From contig JAQBNT010000092.1 in assembly GCA_028288445.1 (NCBI GenBank), positions 1 through 40,353 on the forward strand: 40,353 nucleotides of DNA, in the 5' to 3' direction. The notes beneath the pieces were generated by a model, which worked only from the letters and a program-made list of their open reading frames with translations, had not been told where the DNA came from and searched no databases. The position numbers and the translations under genes are program-made. Numbering within the stretch: position 1 is the first letter of the stretch; the number at the start of each line of letters is the position of its first letter. Of the stretch, positions 7,341-15,935 are shown piece after piece. This DNA is from Hymenobacter sp. GTDB taxonomy: Bacteria; Bacteroidota; Bacteroidia; Cytophagales; Hymenobacteraceae.

Positions 7341-8543
7341 TTACTCCTCGCGCAGGGCCACCGCCGGGTGAATGCGCGCCGCCAGCCGGCTGGGCTGCCA
7401 CGCGCACAGCGCCGTGATGGCGTACACCGCCCCGGCCGCCGCCGCAATGGCCAGCAGGTAGGGCTGGGCCGGCAGGTCGAAGGCATTGAGCAGCGGGAAC
7501 TGGGCTGCCAGCAGCATCCCCAGCAGCACGCCAAACGTGGTGACCACCATCATCTCGCCCAGAAACTGCCAGCCGATGCCCGCGCCCGTGGCCCCCATGG
7601 CCCGGCGCAGCCCAATTTCGGCCCGGCGCTGGCTGATGTTGTACCACAGCACCCCAAACAGCCCCAGCGCCACATTAATGATGAGAAACAGGCCCATGAT
7701 GCACAGCCCCACCACCGGCACCAGCGTGTAGCGGCGGCGGTGCAGGCGCTCGTCGTCCATCACGCGCACCTGGCTGGTCCATTGGCGCGTGACACCGGCC
7801 ACGGTGCGGGCTATTTTCTCCTGGAGCTCGCCGCCCGAGCCGGGGGCCACGCGCACCAGCACGTTGGCCGTTTCCCAGTGCGTGGTGTCGTAGGGAATGA
7901 GGCGCTTCCACACCGAGGGGATGGGGGCCGAGAAGTCGCTTTCCATGCGCACGGGGTCCACCACGCCCATCACCAGGAACTCGTCTTCGGGCTTGGAGGC
8001 TCCCTTGCCGGGGTTTTCCCAGGTAAAAATTTTACCCAGGGCCGGGCCGTTGCCAAACAGGCTTTCGCGCAGGTCCTGGCTGATGACCACGGGGCGGTGG
8101 TTGCTGCCATCGTCGGCCGGCGCAAACCAGCGCCCTTCGCGCAGGTGCGGCTGCATGGCCTCCACGTAATGGTCGTCGGCATCGTACACGTTGGCTTGCG
8201 GCGACTTCTTGCCCTGGTACTCAAACACCGAGTTATTGGTGTTGAAAATGAACGGCGTGTTGCCGCTGGTGAGGGCTACGGTGCGCACGCCGGGCAGGGC
8301 TTTCACCTGGCGCAGTACGTCGTCGAGCTCGGCGCGGGGCATTTTCAGGTTCTGGCCGGCGCGCACCTCCAGCCGCCACACCTGCTCGTAGTTAAAGCCG
8401 TGCGGGGCCAGGTAGTTCTTGGCCGTGGTGATGAGCACCGCGCCCACCCCAAACAGCACCACGAAGGAGAAAAAGACTTCGGAAATCAGCAGCAGGTTGG
8501 CCCGCTTGCGGTTCCAGATGAGGGTAAAGAGGTGGCGGAGCAT
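7341..8543 (-). CDS. ABC transporter permease, MacB/FtsX type (second of two)
   Basis: A 400-residue permease of the MacB_PCD plus FtsX architecture. Transmembrane helix 1 (about 17-40) is followed by a large periplasmic domain (about 45-275), then three helices near the C terminus. The cytoplasmic segment ISQRRAEIGLRRAMGATGAGI after helix 2 is the coupling region of this family, and the tail PSRLAARIHPAVALREE is the usual ending. It has no ATPase domain, so it must pair with the separate ATPase at 10026, probably as a heterodimer with the permease at 8663. The frame stays open upstream to 8648, but that N-terminal extension is translated repeat DNA; the ATG at 8543 starts the typical MLRHLFTLIW amphipathic segment. 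Likely role: export, or mechanotransmission to the TolC channel, of an unknown substrate. Confidence 0.92.
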   Translation of the reverse strand: MLRHLFTLIWNRKRANLLLISEVFFSFVVLFGVGAVLITTAKNYLAPHGFNYEQVWRLEVRAGQNLKMPRAELDDVLRQVKALPGVRTVALTSGNTPFIFNTNNSVFEYQGKKSPQANVYDADDHYVEAMQPHLREGRWFAPADDGSNHRPVVISQDLRESLFGNGPALGKIFTWENPGKGASKPEDEFLVMGVVDPVRMESDFSAPIPSVWKRLIPYDTTHWETANVLVRVAPGSGGELQEKIARTVAGVTRQWTSQVRVMDDERLHRRRYTLVPVVGLCIMGLFLIINVALGLFGVLWYNISQRRAEIGLRRAMGATGAGIGWQFLGEMMVVTTFGVLLGMLLAAQFPLLNAFDLPAQPYLLAIAAAAGAVYAITALCAWQPSRLAARIHPAVALREE

Positions 8544-8550
8544 GGGGAAT

Positions 8551-8665
8551 TGAATGAGGAATGAAGAATGGGGAATGAAGAATTGTAAATCGGTACTGGA
8601 GAGGTGAAAATTGAGGGCATGGTACATGCTTAATTCCTCATTCTTCATCCCTCATTCTTCATTTA
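8551..8665. repeat. Palindromic repeat, family C, copy 1, between two permease genes
   Basis: The left arm (8551-8585) is built of GAATGAGGAATGAAG-type units and the right arm (8631-8665) is its complement. The arm end supplies the TAA stop of the upstream permease gene (8663-8665). Read on the minus strand in the frame of the downstream permease it would encode FFIPHSSFLI, the same peptide seen inside MurF-Alr. Confidence 0.85.
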
Positions 8666-9925
8666 TTTCTGCTCGCCGCTGCCGCGCAGGGCGGCTACGG
8701 GGTTCAGGCGCGACATTTTCCAGGCCGGGTACACACCGCTCATCAGCCCGAAAATCAGCGTGAGCAGCATGCCCCAGCCAAACACCGCCCAACTCAGGGC
8801 GAAGTGGGCGTAGGCTACGGGGTGCGCCTCGTTCACCAGGGCCAGGGCCCCGGCGGCCAGCGCCAGCCCCAGCAGCCCGCCCACCAGGGCCAGCACCACG
8901 TTCTCCACCAGGAACTGCCCCACCAGGTTGCTGCCCGTCGCGCCAAAGGCCTTGCGCACCCCAATCTCGCCCGAGCGCTCCAGGATGCGCGTCACGTTCA
9001 GGTTCACCAGGTTCAGGGCGGGCAGCAGCATAAACAGCAGGGCCAGCCCGCCCACTATCAGGTAAAAAGATTCGATGTTATCGTCGTCAATGGTCTGGTC
9101 GCGGTGGTTGAGCAGGGCCCGCGTGAAGGACTCCAGAATGGGGTCGGCGTAGGAAAACAAGGCCTTCACTTCTTTCGGATTCGGGATTTCCACCCGCCGC
9201 ATCATCTGGTTGTATTCTTCGCGCATGGCCGGCACCGCCGCCGCCGACGGGGCCAGCAGCACCGGCAGAAACTCGCCGCTGAGGCGGTTGTCCTTGAAAT
9301 AATTCGCGCTCAGGGTGTAGGGCAGCCACACGTCGGCATAGGCATACACGCGCGCGGCCGACACGTTGCGTACCACGCCGGCCACGCGGTAGCGCTTCAA
9401 GTCGATTTCGATGGGGCGGCCCACCACGTCGGTACTGCCGAAATAGCTGCGGGCCGTGGCCTCGTTAATCACGCACACCTGCTGGGCCTGCTGCACTTCG
9501 GCTTTGCTAAACGGCCGCCCGCCCAGGAAATCAAAGTCCATGATTTGCCAGAAGTTGCCGTCGGTGTAGGCCACGTCCAGCGGCAGCAGCTTGCTCTTGG
9601 TGAAGGCCGTGGCATTGGAAATTCCCGAGCTGATGCCCACCAGCTCCGGGGTTTTCATCTTTCGGATGTAGTCGTCCACAAAGTGAATGCTGGCCGGCAT
9701 GTTCATCCAGCCGTGGTTATCCACCATCTGGTGCCGGATAGTGTTCACAAACAGCATCCGGTCCACGCGCTTCGCCGGCGCGCCCGGCCCCACCAGGTGG
9801 TCGAACATGGCCATCACCACCAGCAATATCATCAGCGTGAAGCTCACGCCAAACAGGCTGATGAAGGTGAAGAACTTGCGGCGCATCAGCACCTTCCAGG
9901 CAATTTTTAAGTAGGAGAGAAACAT
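8663..9925 (-). CDS. ABC transporter permease, MacB/FtsX type (first of two)
   Basis: A 420-residue paralogue of the neighbouring permease. Helix 1 (about 19-42) precedes a periplasmic MacB_PCD-like domain with the conserved FLGGRPFSKAE and VINEATARSYFG segments. Three C-terminal helices lie at about 285-308, 335-362 and 378-402. GEIGVRKAFGATGSNLVGQFL is the family coupling motif after helix 2, and SRLNPVAALRG is the typical tail. The ATG at 9925 gives the standard MFLSYLKIAWKVLMRRK start; the longer reading to 10000 runs into family C repeat DNA. It belongs to the efflux operon between the ATPase and the second permease. Substrate unknown; MacB relatives export macrolides, lipopeptides or siderophore-like compounds. 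Confidence 0.93.
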   Translation of the reverse strand: MFLSYLKIAWKVLMRRKFFTFISLFGVSFTLMILLVVMAMFDHLVGPGAPAKRVDRMLFVNTIRHQMVDNHGWMNMPASIHFVDDYIRKMKTPELVGISSGISNATAFTKSKLLPLDVAYTDGNFWQIMDFDFLGGRPFSKAEVQQAQQVCVINEATARSYFGSTDVVGRPIEIDLKRYRVAGVVRNVSAARVYAYADVWLPYTLSANYFKDNRLSGEFLPVLLAPSAAAVPAMREEYNQMMRRVEIPNPKEVKALFSYADPILESFTRALLNHRDQTIDDDNIESFYLIVGGLALLFMLLPALNLVNLNVTRILERSGEIGVRKAFGATGSNLVGQFLVENVVLALVGGLLGLALAAGALALVNEAHPVAYAHFALSWAVFGWGMLLTLIFGLMSGVYPAWKMSRLNPVAALRGSGEQK

Positions 9926-9940
9926 GACGCTTTGCTCAAT

Positions 9941-10024
9941 AAAGAATGAGGAATGAAGAATGAGAAATCGTCCGAACCGTGCATTGCGCGAATTCTTCAT
10001 TCCTCATTCTTCATTCTTAATTAA
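9941..10024. repeat. Palindromic repeat, family C, copy 2, between ATPase and permease genes
   Basis: The left arm (9941-9968) is AAAGAATGAGGAATGAAG-like and the right arm (9991-10024) is its complement with a few extra bases. It fills the gap between the ATPase stop (10026) and the permease start (9925), so it lies inside the presumed efflux transcript and could form a hairpin that sets relative expression. Confidence 0.85.
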
Positions 10025-10025
10025 A

Positions 10026-10754
10026 TCAGCCCACCTGGCTACCATCGAAAAACCGAATCACGCGCTGCGTCTTCAGCGCCTGTTGCAGGTCGTGGGTCAC
10101 CATCACGATGGTCACGCCCTGCTCGCGGTTCAGCTCCAGCAGCAGCTCGATAATCTCCTCCCCCATCACCGAATCGAGGTTGCCCGTCGGCTCATCGGCC
10201 AGAATGATTTCCGGCCCGCCGGCCAGCGCCCGCGCAATGGCCACCCGCTGCCGCTGCCCGCCCGAAAGCTGGGCCGGGAAGTGGGCGGTGCGGGCGTTCA
10301 GCCCCACTTTATCCAGCGCGGCGAGGGCGCGCTGGCGGCGCTCCTTGCCGCCCATGCCGGGCCGGTACAGCAGCGGCAGCTCCACATTGTCCACCACCGA
10401 GAGGTCGTTTATCAAGTGGTAGCTCTGGAAAACGAAGCCGATTTTCAGGTTGCGCAGCCCGGCCAGCTCCTTGTCGGAATAGGAGGTTACGGCCCGGCCG
10501 TCCACCTCAATCGTGCCGCTGGTGGGCTCGTCGAGCAGGCCCATCAAACTCAGCAGCGTCGATTTGCCGCAGCCACTCGGCCCCATGATGGACACGAACT
10601 CGCCGCGGTTCACGGTCAGGTTCACGCTATTCAGCGCCACCGTTTCGATGGTTTTGGTCTGGTAAACTTTCTCAATATCGCGGAGGCGAAGAACAGGCGC
10701 GGCACGGTCGGGCGCGGCGGCAACGGGTTGGCGGAGGTCGGTTTCCGGGCTCAT
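10026..10754 (-). CDS. ABC transporter ATP-binding protein, MacB/LolD type
   Basis: A 242-residue nucleotide-binding subunit. Walker A is GPSGCGKST (58-66), the Q-loop glutamine is at about 110, the signature is LSGGQ (163-167), Walker B is ILADEPTGNLD (184-194), and the switch histidine is in VTHDL. The LVxLRDIEKVYQT start and the Q-S-Y-H-L-I Q-loop are characteristic of the LolD/MacB group, which drives FtsX-like permeases. The start codon overlaps the stop of the TolC-like gene by four bases (ATGA), so translation is probably coupled. It energises the two permeases downstream and, with the adaptor and channel upstream, makes a tripartite efflux pump. Confidence 0.95.
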   Translation of the reverse strand: MSPETDLRQPVAAAPDRAAPVLRLRDIEKVYQTKTIETVALNSVNLTVNRGEFVSIMGPSGCGKSTLLSLMGLLDEPTSGTIEVDGRAVTSYSDKELAGLRNLKIGFVFQSYHLINDLSVVDNVELPLLYRPGMGGKERRQRALAALDKVGLNARTAHFPAQLSGGQRQRVAIARALAGGPEIILADEPTGNLDSVMGEEIIELLLELNREQGVTIVMVTHDLQQALKTQRVIRFFDGSQVG

Positions 10755-12229
10755 TTGAGGAGGGGCGTTTGGGTTTCGAAATCGAATAAAGTCAGGGCCC
10801 GCAGGCGGTAATAGGCCACCCAGCCGGCGCGCAGGGCGAAAATGTAGCCGCGCCGCGCTCCGTCCTTGGCCACCGAGGCCAGGGTCAAATCGGTGAGGCT
10901 GATGCGGCCCAGCAGGTAGGTGGCACGGGCAATATCGTAGCGGCGTTGGGCCAGCGAATCGGCCCGGCCTGCCAGCGCAATCTGCTCGGCCAGCGCGGGC
11001 TGCTGCCCGGCCTGCGTGAGCACGGTTTGCTCGAAGCTGCGCTCTTCCTGGGCCACGTCGTGGCGGGTCTGGTCACGGGTGAGCTCGGCGGTTTTCACGA
11101 TGGCCTGGCGGCGGCCCCAGTCCACGAGCGGCAGCGAAAAGGTCAGCCGCACCTGCTGCTGGTTTTGCAGGTTCAGGTAGGTATCCATCAGGTTCGGGGC
11201 CTGGTTCACGTAGCCCAGGTTGGCCGTGAGGCTGGCCTGAAAGCCGGTGGTGCCGCGCGCCTGGGCCACGTCACGCTCGGCCTGCAGCAGCCGGCGGCGC
11301 AGCGTCAGCGTTGTGCTGCGGAACTGCCGCGCCTTGGTCAGCGCCTGCGCCGGGGCCACGGCCGGCTGCGGGGCCGGCGCGGGCACGGCCAGCGCCAGGG
11401 TGCCTTCGGCGGCCGGCTGGCCGGTGTAGGCCTGTAGCTGCACGGCCGCGCTCTGAGCATCGAGCCGGGCTTGGTTCTGCGCTTGGCGGGCATCCAGCAG
11501 GTTCAGCTCCAGTTGCAATAAGTCGCTCTGTGACAACCGCCCCAACGCAAACCGCTCGCGGCCGATGCGCAGCAGCTCGGCCGTGGCCTGGGCATTCTGA
11601 CCGGCCACGGCGGCATTCACCTGTTGCAGCAGCACGTCGAAATACAGCTCCGTGACGCGCTGGGCCACGGTTTCGCGCTCTTCCACGTAGGCGCGGCTGC
11701 TTTCCTGGTAGCGCAGCGGCTCGATGGCCCGCGCCCATTTCAGATTATTAAATTGGCCCAACGGCTGCACGATGCCCAGCGTGAAGGGCTGGTTGTTGTA
11801 GCGCTTCAGCCCGCCGTTGAAATCATCGAACCGCTGCACTTCCGCGCCCACAAATACCTGCGCCCCGGTTGGTCCAATGTTCTGGCTCAGCGTCAGGGCC
11901 AGGTTGGAATTATTGATGCGCACGGCCCGGAAATCGGTGGTGCCGTCGGGCTGCACCACGGGCGTAATCACGCGGCTAAAATTGGGCAGCGTGCCCGCCA
12001 CGCCCAGTTGGGGCCGGTAGTTGGCCTGATAGCCGCGCCAGGCCCAGTAGCCGGTTTCGCGGTTGGTGAGGGTTTGCTGGCCGGCGGCCGAGTGCTCCAA
12101 CGCTTGGGCAATTACCTCGGTCAGCGTGAGGGCGGGCGCGGTGGCTTGCGCCGCTTGGGCCACGGCTGACTGACGCAGCAAACTCAGCGGCGCAAGACAC
12201 AAAAGAAACTGAATGAGTCGGAGTTTCAT
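10751..12229 (-). CDS. TolC-family outer-membrane efflux channel
   Basis: A 492-residue outer-membrane factor. A signal peptide (about 1-25, ending AVAQA) is followed by two similar halves rich in long alpha-helices with an alanine/glutamine heptad character, as in TolC trimers. Segments such as ERETVAQRVTELYFDVLLQQ in the first half and TAELTRDQTRHDVAQEERSFEQTVL in the second fit the OEP family. It would span the outer membrane and dock with the adaptor encoded 12 bp upstream. Its stop overlaps the ATPase start. Length fits Bacteroidota TolC proteins. Confidence 0.92.
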   Translation of the reverse strand: MKLRLIQFLLCLAPLSLLRQSAVAQAAQATAPALTLTEVIAQALEHSAAGQQTLTNRETGYWAWRGYQANYRPQLGVAGTLPNFSRVITPVVQPDGTTDFRAVRINNSNLALTLSQNIGPTGAQVFVGAEVQRFDDFNGGLKRYNNQPFTLGIVQPLGQFNNLKWARAIEPLRYQESSRAYVEERETVAQRVTELYFDVLLQQVNAAVAGQNAQATAELLRIGRERFALGRLSQSDLLQLELNLLDARQAQNQARLDAQSAAVQLQAYTGQPAAEGTLALAVPAPAPQPAVAPAQALTKARQFRSTTLTLRRRLLQAERDVAQARGTTGFQASLTANLGYVNQAPNLMDTYLNLQNQQQVRLTFSLPLVDWGRRQAIVKTAELTRDQTRHDVAQEERSFEQTVLTQAGQQPALAEQIALAGRADSLAQRRYDIARATYLLGRISLTDLTLASVAKDGARRGYIFALRAGWVAYYRLRALTLFDFETQTPLLK

Positions 12230-12241
12230 CGTCGCGCTGCC

Positions 12242-13492
12242 TTAGTCGTGAAGGTTCAGTTCCGGCGTATCCAGATGCTCTTTCATGTCCGACACCACGA
12301 TTTCCTCGCCGGCCCGCAGACCGCCGGCAATCTGCACGAAGTCGAAATTGCTGTCGCCGAAGCGCACCGTGCGGCGCACCACGCGCCCAGCGTTGGTCAG
12401 CACAAACACCGGCTGCTCCTTGCCGCCCTGGTAAAACGGGCCGTTTTTCACGCGCAGCACGCCGTGGTGGGCGCGGGTTATCACGAATACATCAGCGCGC
12501 AGGTTGGGCCGCAACGCCGGGTGGTGGGGGTTATCGAGCTGGGCATAGAACGTCACCACGCCCTTTTCCACGCTCGGGCTGATGCTGGCCACCGTGCCCC
12601 GCAGGTCGAGGTCGTTGATGCGCACCTTCACCGGGTCGCCCTGGTGCAGGGCGTCAGCGTAGCTGTCCGAAATCGTGGCCCGCACCCGGAAGCTGCTCAA
12701 ATCCGCCACCCTTGCCAGCGCGTCGCCGGCCTGCACGGTGGTGCCAAGGTTGTCGTTCACCCAAGTCAGTACGCCCGCCTGCTGGCTGCTGATATTGGCC
12801 TGCCGCAGCTTGGTGGCCAGCTCGCCAATGCTGCGCTGCTGCATCGACACGGTGTAGCCCAGCTCCCGCACATCGGCCGCGTTGGAGCGCTGCTGCGTCT
12901 GAATCTGGCGCGTCAGGCGGTCGGCTTCCAACTGGGCCACAGTCAGGTTCAGTTCGGCCTGGCGCACGTTTTCAGCCGTGCCGCCGCCTATTTTCAGGAG
13001 CTGCTGCTCGTCGCGCAGGGCCGATTGCAGGCTGCGCACTTTCACGGCCTGCACCTGGGCCTGGGCGCGGAGGTCGGTCAGGCTGCGTTCCAGCGTCAGC
13101 TGCAATTGCGAGTTCTTGTTCTGGTTGCGCAGCTGCTCGTCATCCAGCTTGGCCAGGCTCGAATTGGCCAGCTCCTTATCCAGCTCCAGAATGGTTTCGC
13201 CCGGCCGCACCCGCGCCCCCACCGCCACCGCCACCCGCCGGATGGTGCTCTGAATGGGGCTGGTCAGCACCGCCTCCCGGCCCGGAATCACGGTACCGGC
13301 GGCCGTGAGCGAGGCTTCCACCTCGCCGGTTTCCACGGTGGCGGTCAGAATATCGCCGCGCCGCAGGCTGGGTTTCAGCACCGTGCGGAAGGCCAGCACC
13401 GCGCCCAGCACCAGCAGCACGCCCGCGGCTACCGCGAGCCAGCGGCGGCGCTTGCGTTGGGTTTGAATAGAATCGGCAATGGCTCTGTCCAT
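12242..13492 (-). CDS. Periplasmic adaptor (HlyD/MFP family), first gene of the efflux operon
   Basis: A 416-residue membrane-fusion protein. A short basic cytoplasmic start (QTQRKRRR) leads into one membrane helix (about 18-36). A lipoyl/barrel-sandwich half (VETGEVEASLTAAGTVIPG) follows, then a coiled-coil hairpin (about 105-240) rich in Q, L and R with a mid-hairpin break. After it come the second lipoyl half (QAGVLTWVNDNLGTTVQAGD) and beta-barrel and membrane-proximal domains. It bridges the permeases and the TolC-like channel. It is the first gene of the minus-strand efflux block; a sigma-54-like promoter lies 36-52 bp upstream of its ATG. Confidence 0.93.
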   Translation of the reverse strand: MDRAIADSIQTQRKRRRWLAVAAGVLLVLGAVLAFRTVLKPSLRRGDILTATVETGEVEASLTAAGTVIPGREAVLTSPIQSTIRRVAVAVGARVRPGETILELDKELANSSLAKLDDEQLRNQNKNSQLQLTLERSLTDLRAQAQVQAVKVRSLQSALRDEQQLLKIGGGTAENVRQAELNLTVAQLEADRLTRQIQTQQRSNAADVRELGYTVSMQQRSIGELATKLRQANISSQQAGVLTWVNDNLGTTVQAGDALARVADLSSFRVRATISDSYADALHQGDPVKVRINDLDLRGTVASISPSVEKGVVTFYAQLDNPHHPALRPNLRADVFVITRAHHGVLRVKNGPFYQGGKEQPVFVLTNAGRVVRRTVRFGDSNFDFVQIAGGLRAGEEIVVSDMKEHLDTPELNLHD

Positions 13493-13527
13493 TTTCGTGC
13501 AGAAAGAAGGGAGGTTTCCCTATCTGT

Positions 13528-13544
13528 TGCCAAGCCGCGTGCCA
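13528..13544 (-). promoter_or_regulatory. Candidate sigma-54 (-24/-12) promoter of the efflux operon
   Basis: On the minus strand the site reads TGGCACG, four bases, then TTGGCA. The -24 element is a perfect match to TGGCACG. The -12 element should be TTGC at this spacing and is TTGG followed by C, one mismatch. A start site about 12 bp downstream would leave a leader near 25 nt before the adaptor ATG. An NtrC-type activator is encoded at the far end of the same gene block, which makes the match more credible than chance alone. Confidence 0.45.
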
Positions 13545-13602
13545 ATCACACAATCAATTGCATTTCAGTATTTTAACCAATAAATCCCAGCACTACCAAA
13601 TT

Positions 13603-13628
13603 AAAAAGGTGTCCATTTCTGAACACCT
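13603..13628 (-). terminator. Rho-independent terminator downstream of feoAB
   Basis: Read on the minus strand, AGGTGT and ACACCT (13623-13628 and 13607-13612) form a short stem with a small loop, followed by a run of five T residues. It lies about 130 bp beyond the feoB stop and before the efflux promoter, so it would insulate the two operons. Confidence 0.55.
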
Positions 13629-13654
13629 GTGCACAAACCGGACAGTGGGCTGAT

Positions 13655-13760
13655 GTAGAAACGCACATTTGCGGCTCGTCGTTGAACAGCCCGAATCGCA
13701 TCAAACCATTATCGCTTCAACAACCTCGTTCAACGACGAGCCGCAAATATGCGTCTCTAC
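13655..13760. repeat. Palindromic repeat, family B, overlapping the feoB stop codon
   Basis: Arms 13655-13687 and 13728-13760 match as an inverted repeat at 31 of 33 positions around a 40-nt loop. The right arm contains the feoB stop codon (13757-13759). Its sequence is unrelated to families A and C. Confidence 0.88.
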
Positions 13761-15925
13761 GCCAGCACCTGGTACACCACAAACGCCGCTACGTAGGCCA
13801 GCCCGGTCATGTAGATAAGCTGCGCCAGCGGCCACTTCCAGCTCTTGGTTTCGCGGTAGGTCACGGCCAGCGTGCTCATGCATTGCATGGCAAACACGTA
13901 GAATACAAGCAGTGAAAACGCCCGTGCCGGCGTAAAAAACGGCTGCCCATTGGCATCTTTTTCAGCGCTGAGCTTCTGTTGCAGCGTGCCCATATCGGCA
14001 TCCTGTCCCACGCTGTAGATGGTCGAAATAGTGCCCACAAAGACCTCCCGCGCCGCAAACGACGTGAGTAGTGCGATGCCGATTTTCCAGTCGTAGCCCA
14101 GCGGCCGGATGGCCGGCTCCAGCACGTGGCCGAACTTCCCGGCGTAGGAAGTCTCCAGCCGCGCCGACGCTACCTGCCGGCTGGTTTCGGCCGCATCCCA
14201 GCCGCGCGTGGTGGCTTGCTGCCGCGCCTGCGCCTCGGCCGTGGCCTGCTGCCGGCCGGGGCCGTAGCTGGCCAGCACCCACAGCAGCACCGAAATAGCC
14301 ACAATAACCCGGCCGGCCTGCATCACAAACGCACTCACCTTCTGATAAATGGTGAGGCCCACGTTCTTCCAGCGCGGCCACTGGTACACCGGAAACTCCA
14401 TGATGAAATAGCTCCGCTCCCGCGCCTTCAGCAGCTTCTTCAACGCCCAGGCCGAGCCCAGCGCCGAGAACAGCCCGAGCAGGTACAGCGACATCAGCGC
14501 CACGCCGCGCAGGTTGAAAATGCCCCATGCGGCCTGGTCCGGCACCACCAGCGCCACCAGCACCGTGTACACCGGAATGCGGGCCGAGCACGACATTAGC
14601 GGCGTCACGAAAATCGTAATCATCCGGTCCTTCCAGCTCTCAATCACCCGCGCCCCCATGATGGCCGGCACCGCGCAAGCCAGTCCCGAAATCAGCGGCA
14701 CCACGCTCTTGCCGCTCAGTCCAAACGGCCGCATCAGCTTGTCCATCAAAAAGGTAACCCGAGCCATGTAGCCCGTTTCCTCCAGCACCGCCAAGAAGCC
14801 AAACAGCAGCGCAATCTGCGGAATGAACACCAGCACCCCGCCCAGCCCGGCCAGTACGCCCTCCGTCAGCAGCCGCACCAGCGGCCCCGAGAAGTTGGCT
14901 TGAATGGCCGCGCTCAGCCCCGAAATTCCTTGGTCAATCCAGTCCATCGGGTACTGCGCCCAGGCAAAAATGGCCTGAAACAGCAGGAACAGAATGCTCA
15001 GAAAAATGAGGTAGCCGCCCACCCGGTGCGTCAGCACCTTGTCAATGCGGTTACTTATCGGCTCGCGCTTTTCGGTGCGCACCACCGTCACCGTTTCCAG
15101 CAGAATCTCGTTGATGCGCCCGTAGCGTCCGATGGTTTCGGCCGCCTGCGCGGCCGTAGCATCAAACCCGGCCTGCTGCGTCAGTTCCTGAATGTGCACC
15201 TTGTCTTCAGCGCTCAGAAAGCTAATCTGGCGGTATTGCTGGGCATAGTGCAGCGCCAGGTAATCGTTGTGCAGGTTGAAATAGTAGCGAATTTGGCGCA
15301 CCAGCGGCAGCAGCTTTTCATCGGGCTGCCAGAAGCGCACCGGCGGCGTGTCCAGCCGCTGGGCCATCACAATTTTGAGGGCCGCCACGCCAATGCCTTT
15401 CCGGGCATTCATCGGGATAATGGGCACGCCCAATTCCCGCTCCAGCGCCGGCAAGTCAATGTTCACGCCGTGGCGCTCGGCCACGTCCATCATGTTGAGT
15501 GCCAGCACGGCCGGCAGCCCAAGGTCGCCGAGCTGCGTGAACAGCAGCAGGCTGCGGCGCAGGTTGTTGGCATCCACCGTCACCACTACAAAATCGGGGT
15601 AGTTGTCGGCCGCTTTGTCGTAGAGCAAGTCCGTAATTACCTTCTCGTCCAAGCTCTTGGGGTAGAGCGAGTAGGTGCCCGGCAGGTCAATAATCTCGGC
15701 CCGCTGGGTGGCCGTGAGCTGGGCCACGCCGGTTTTGCGGTCCACCGTCACGCCGGGGAAATTGCCCACCTTCTGGTTGAGGCCCGTGAGTTGGTTGAAC
15801 AGCGAAGTTTTGCCGCTATTCGGGTTGCCAATGAGGGCTATGCGCAGGGGCCGGGCACCGGCCTCAGGGCCGGCCTGCGGCGCGGCAATTGCTGCTGTCG
15901 TTGAACTACCTGCTGTTACCGCCAT
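13757..15925 (-). CDS. feoB: Ferrous iron transporter FeoB
   Basis: A 722-residue inner-membrane Fe(II) transporter with an N-terminal G domain. G1 is GNPNSGKT (33-40), the G2 region follows in NFPGVTVDRKTG, G3 is DLPGTYSLYP, and G4 is NMMD (the N-x-x-D form used by FeoB). A helical GDI-like domain follows, then the membrane domain. The two Gate motifs are present: PLMSCSARIPVYTVL, including the conserved cysteine, and AREVFVGTISTIYSVG. About ten membrane helices are visible. Length is typical. It begins 11 bp after the feoA stop, so feoA-feoB is one operon. No FeoC is seen. The stop codon lies inside a palindromic repeat arm. Confidence 0.97.
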   Translation of the reverse strand: MAVTAGSSTTAAIAAPQAGPEAGARPLRIALIGNPNSGKTSLFNQLTGLNQKVGNFPGVTVDRKTGVAQLTATQRAEIIDLPGTYSLYPKSLDEKVITDLLYDKAADNYPDFVVVTVDANNLRRSLLLFTQLGDLGLPAVLALNMMDVAERHGVNIDLPALERELGVPIIPMNARKGIGVAALKIVMAQRLDTPPVRFWQPDEKLLPLVRQIRYYFNLHNDYLALHYAQQYRQISFLSAEDKVHIQELTQQAGFDATAAQAAETIGRYGRINEILLETVTVVRTEKREPISNRIDKVLTHRVGGYLIFLSILFLLFQAIFAWAQYPMDWIDQGISGLSAAIQANFSGPLVRLLTEGVLAGLGGVLVFIPQIALLFGFLAVLEETGYMARVTFLMDKLMRPFGLSGKSVVPLISGLACAVPAIMGARVIESWKDRMITIFVTPLMSCSARIPVYTVLVALVVPDQAAWGIFNLRGVALMSLYLLGLFSALGSAWALKKLLKARERSYFIMEFPVYQWPRWKNVGLTIYQKVSAFVMQAGRVIVAISVLLWVLASYGPGRQQATAEAQARQQATTRGWDAAETSRQVASARLETSYAGKFGHVLEPAIRPLGYDWKIGIALLTSFAAREVFVGTISTIYSVGQDADMGTLQQKLSAEKDANGQPFFTPARAFSLLVFYVFAMQCMSTLAVTYRETKSWKWPLAQLIYMTGLAYVAAFVVYQVLA

Positions 15926-15935
15926 CGCGCATCTG

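Noticed and set aside
8544..8648. N-terminal extension of permease 2
   Set aside because: It is translated family C repeat DNA; the typical permease start is at 8543.
9926..10000. N-terminal extension of permease 1
   Set aside because: It reads through repeat DNA; the normal start is at 9925.
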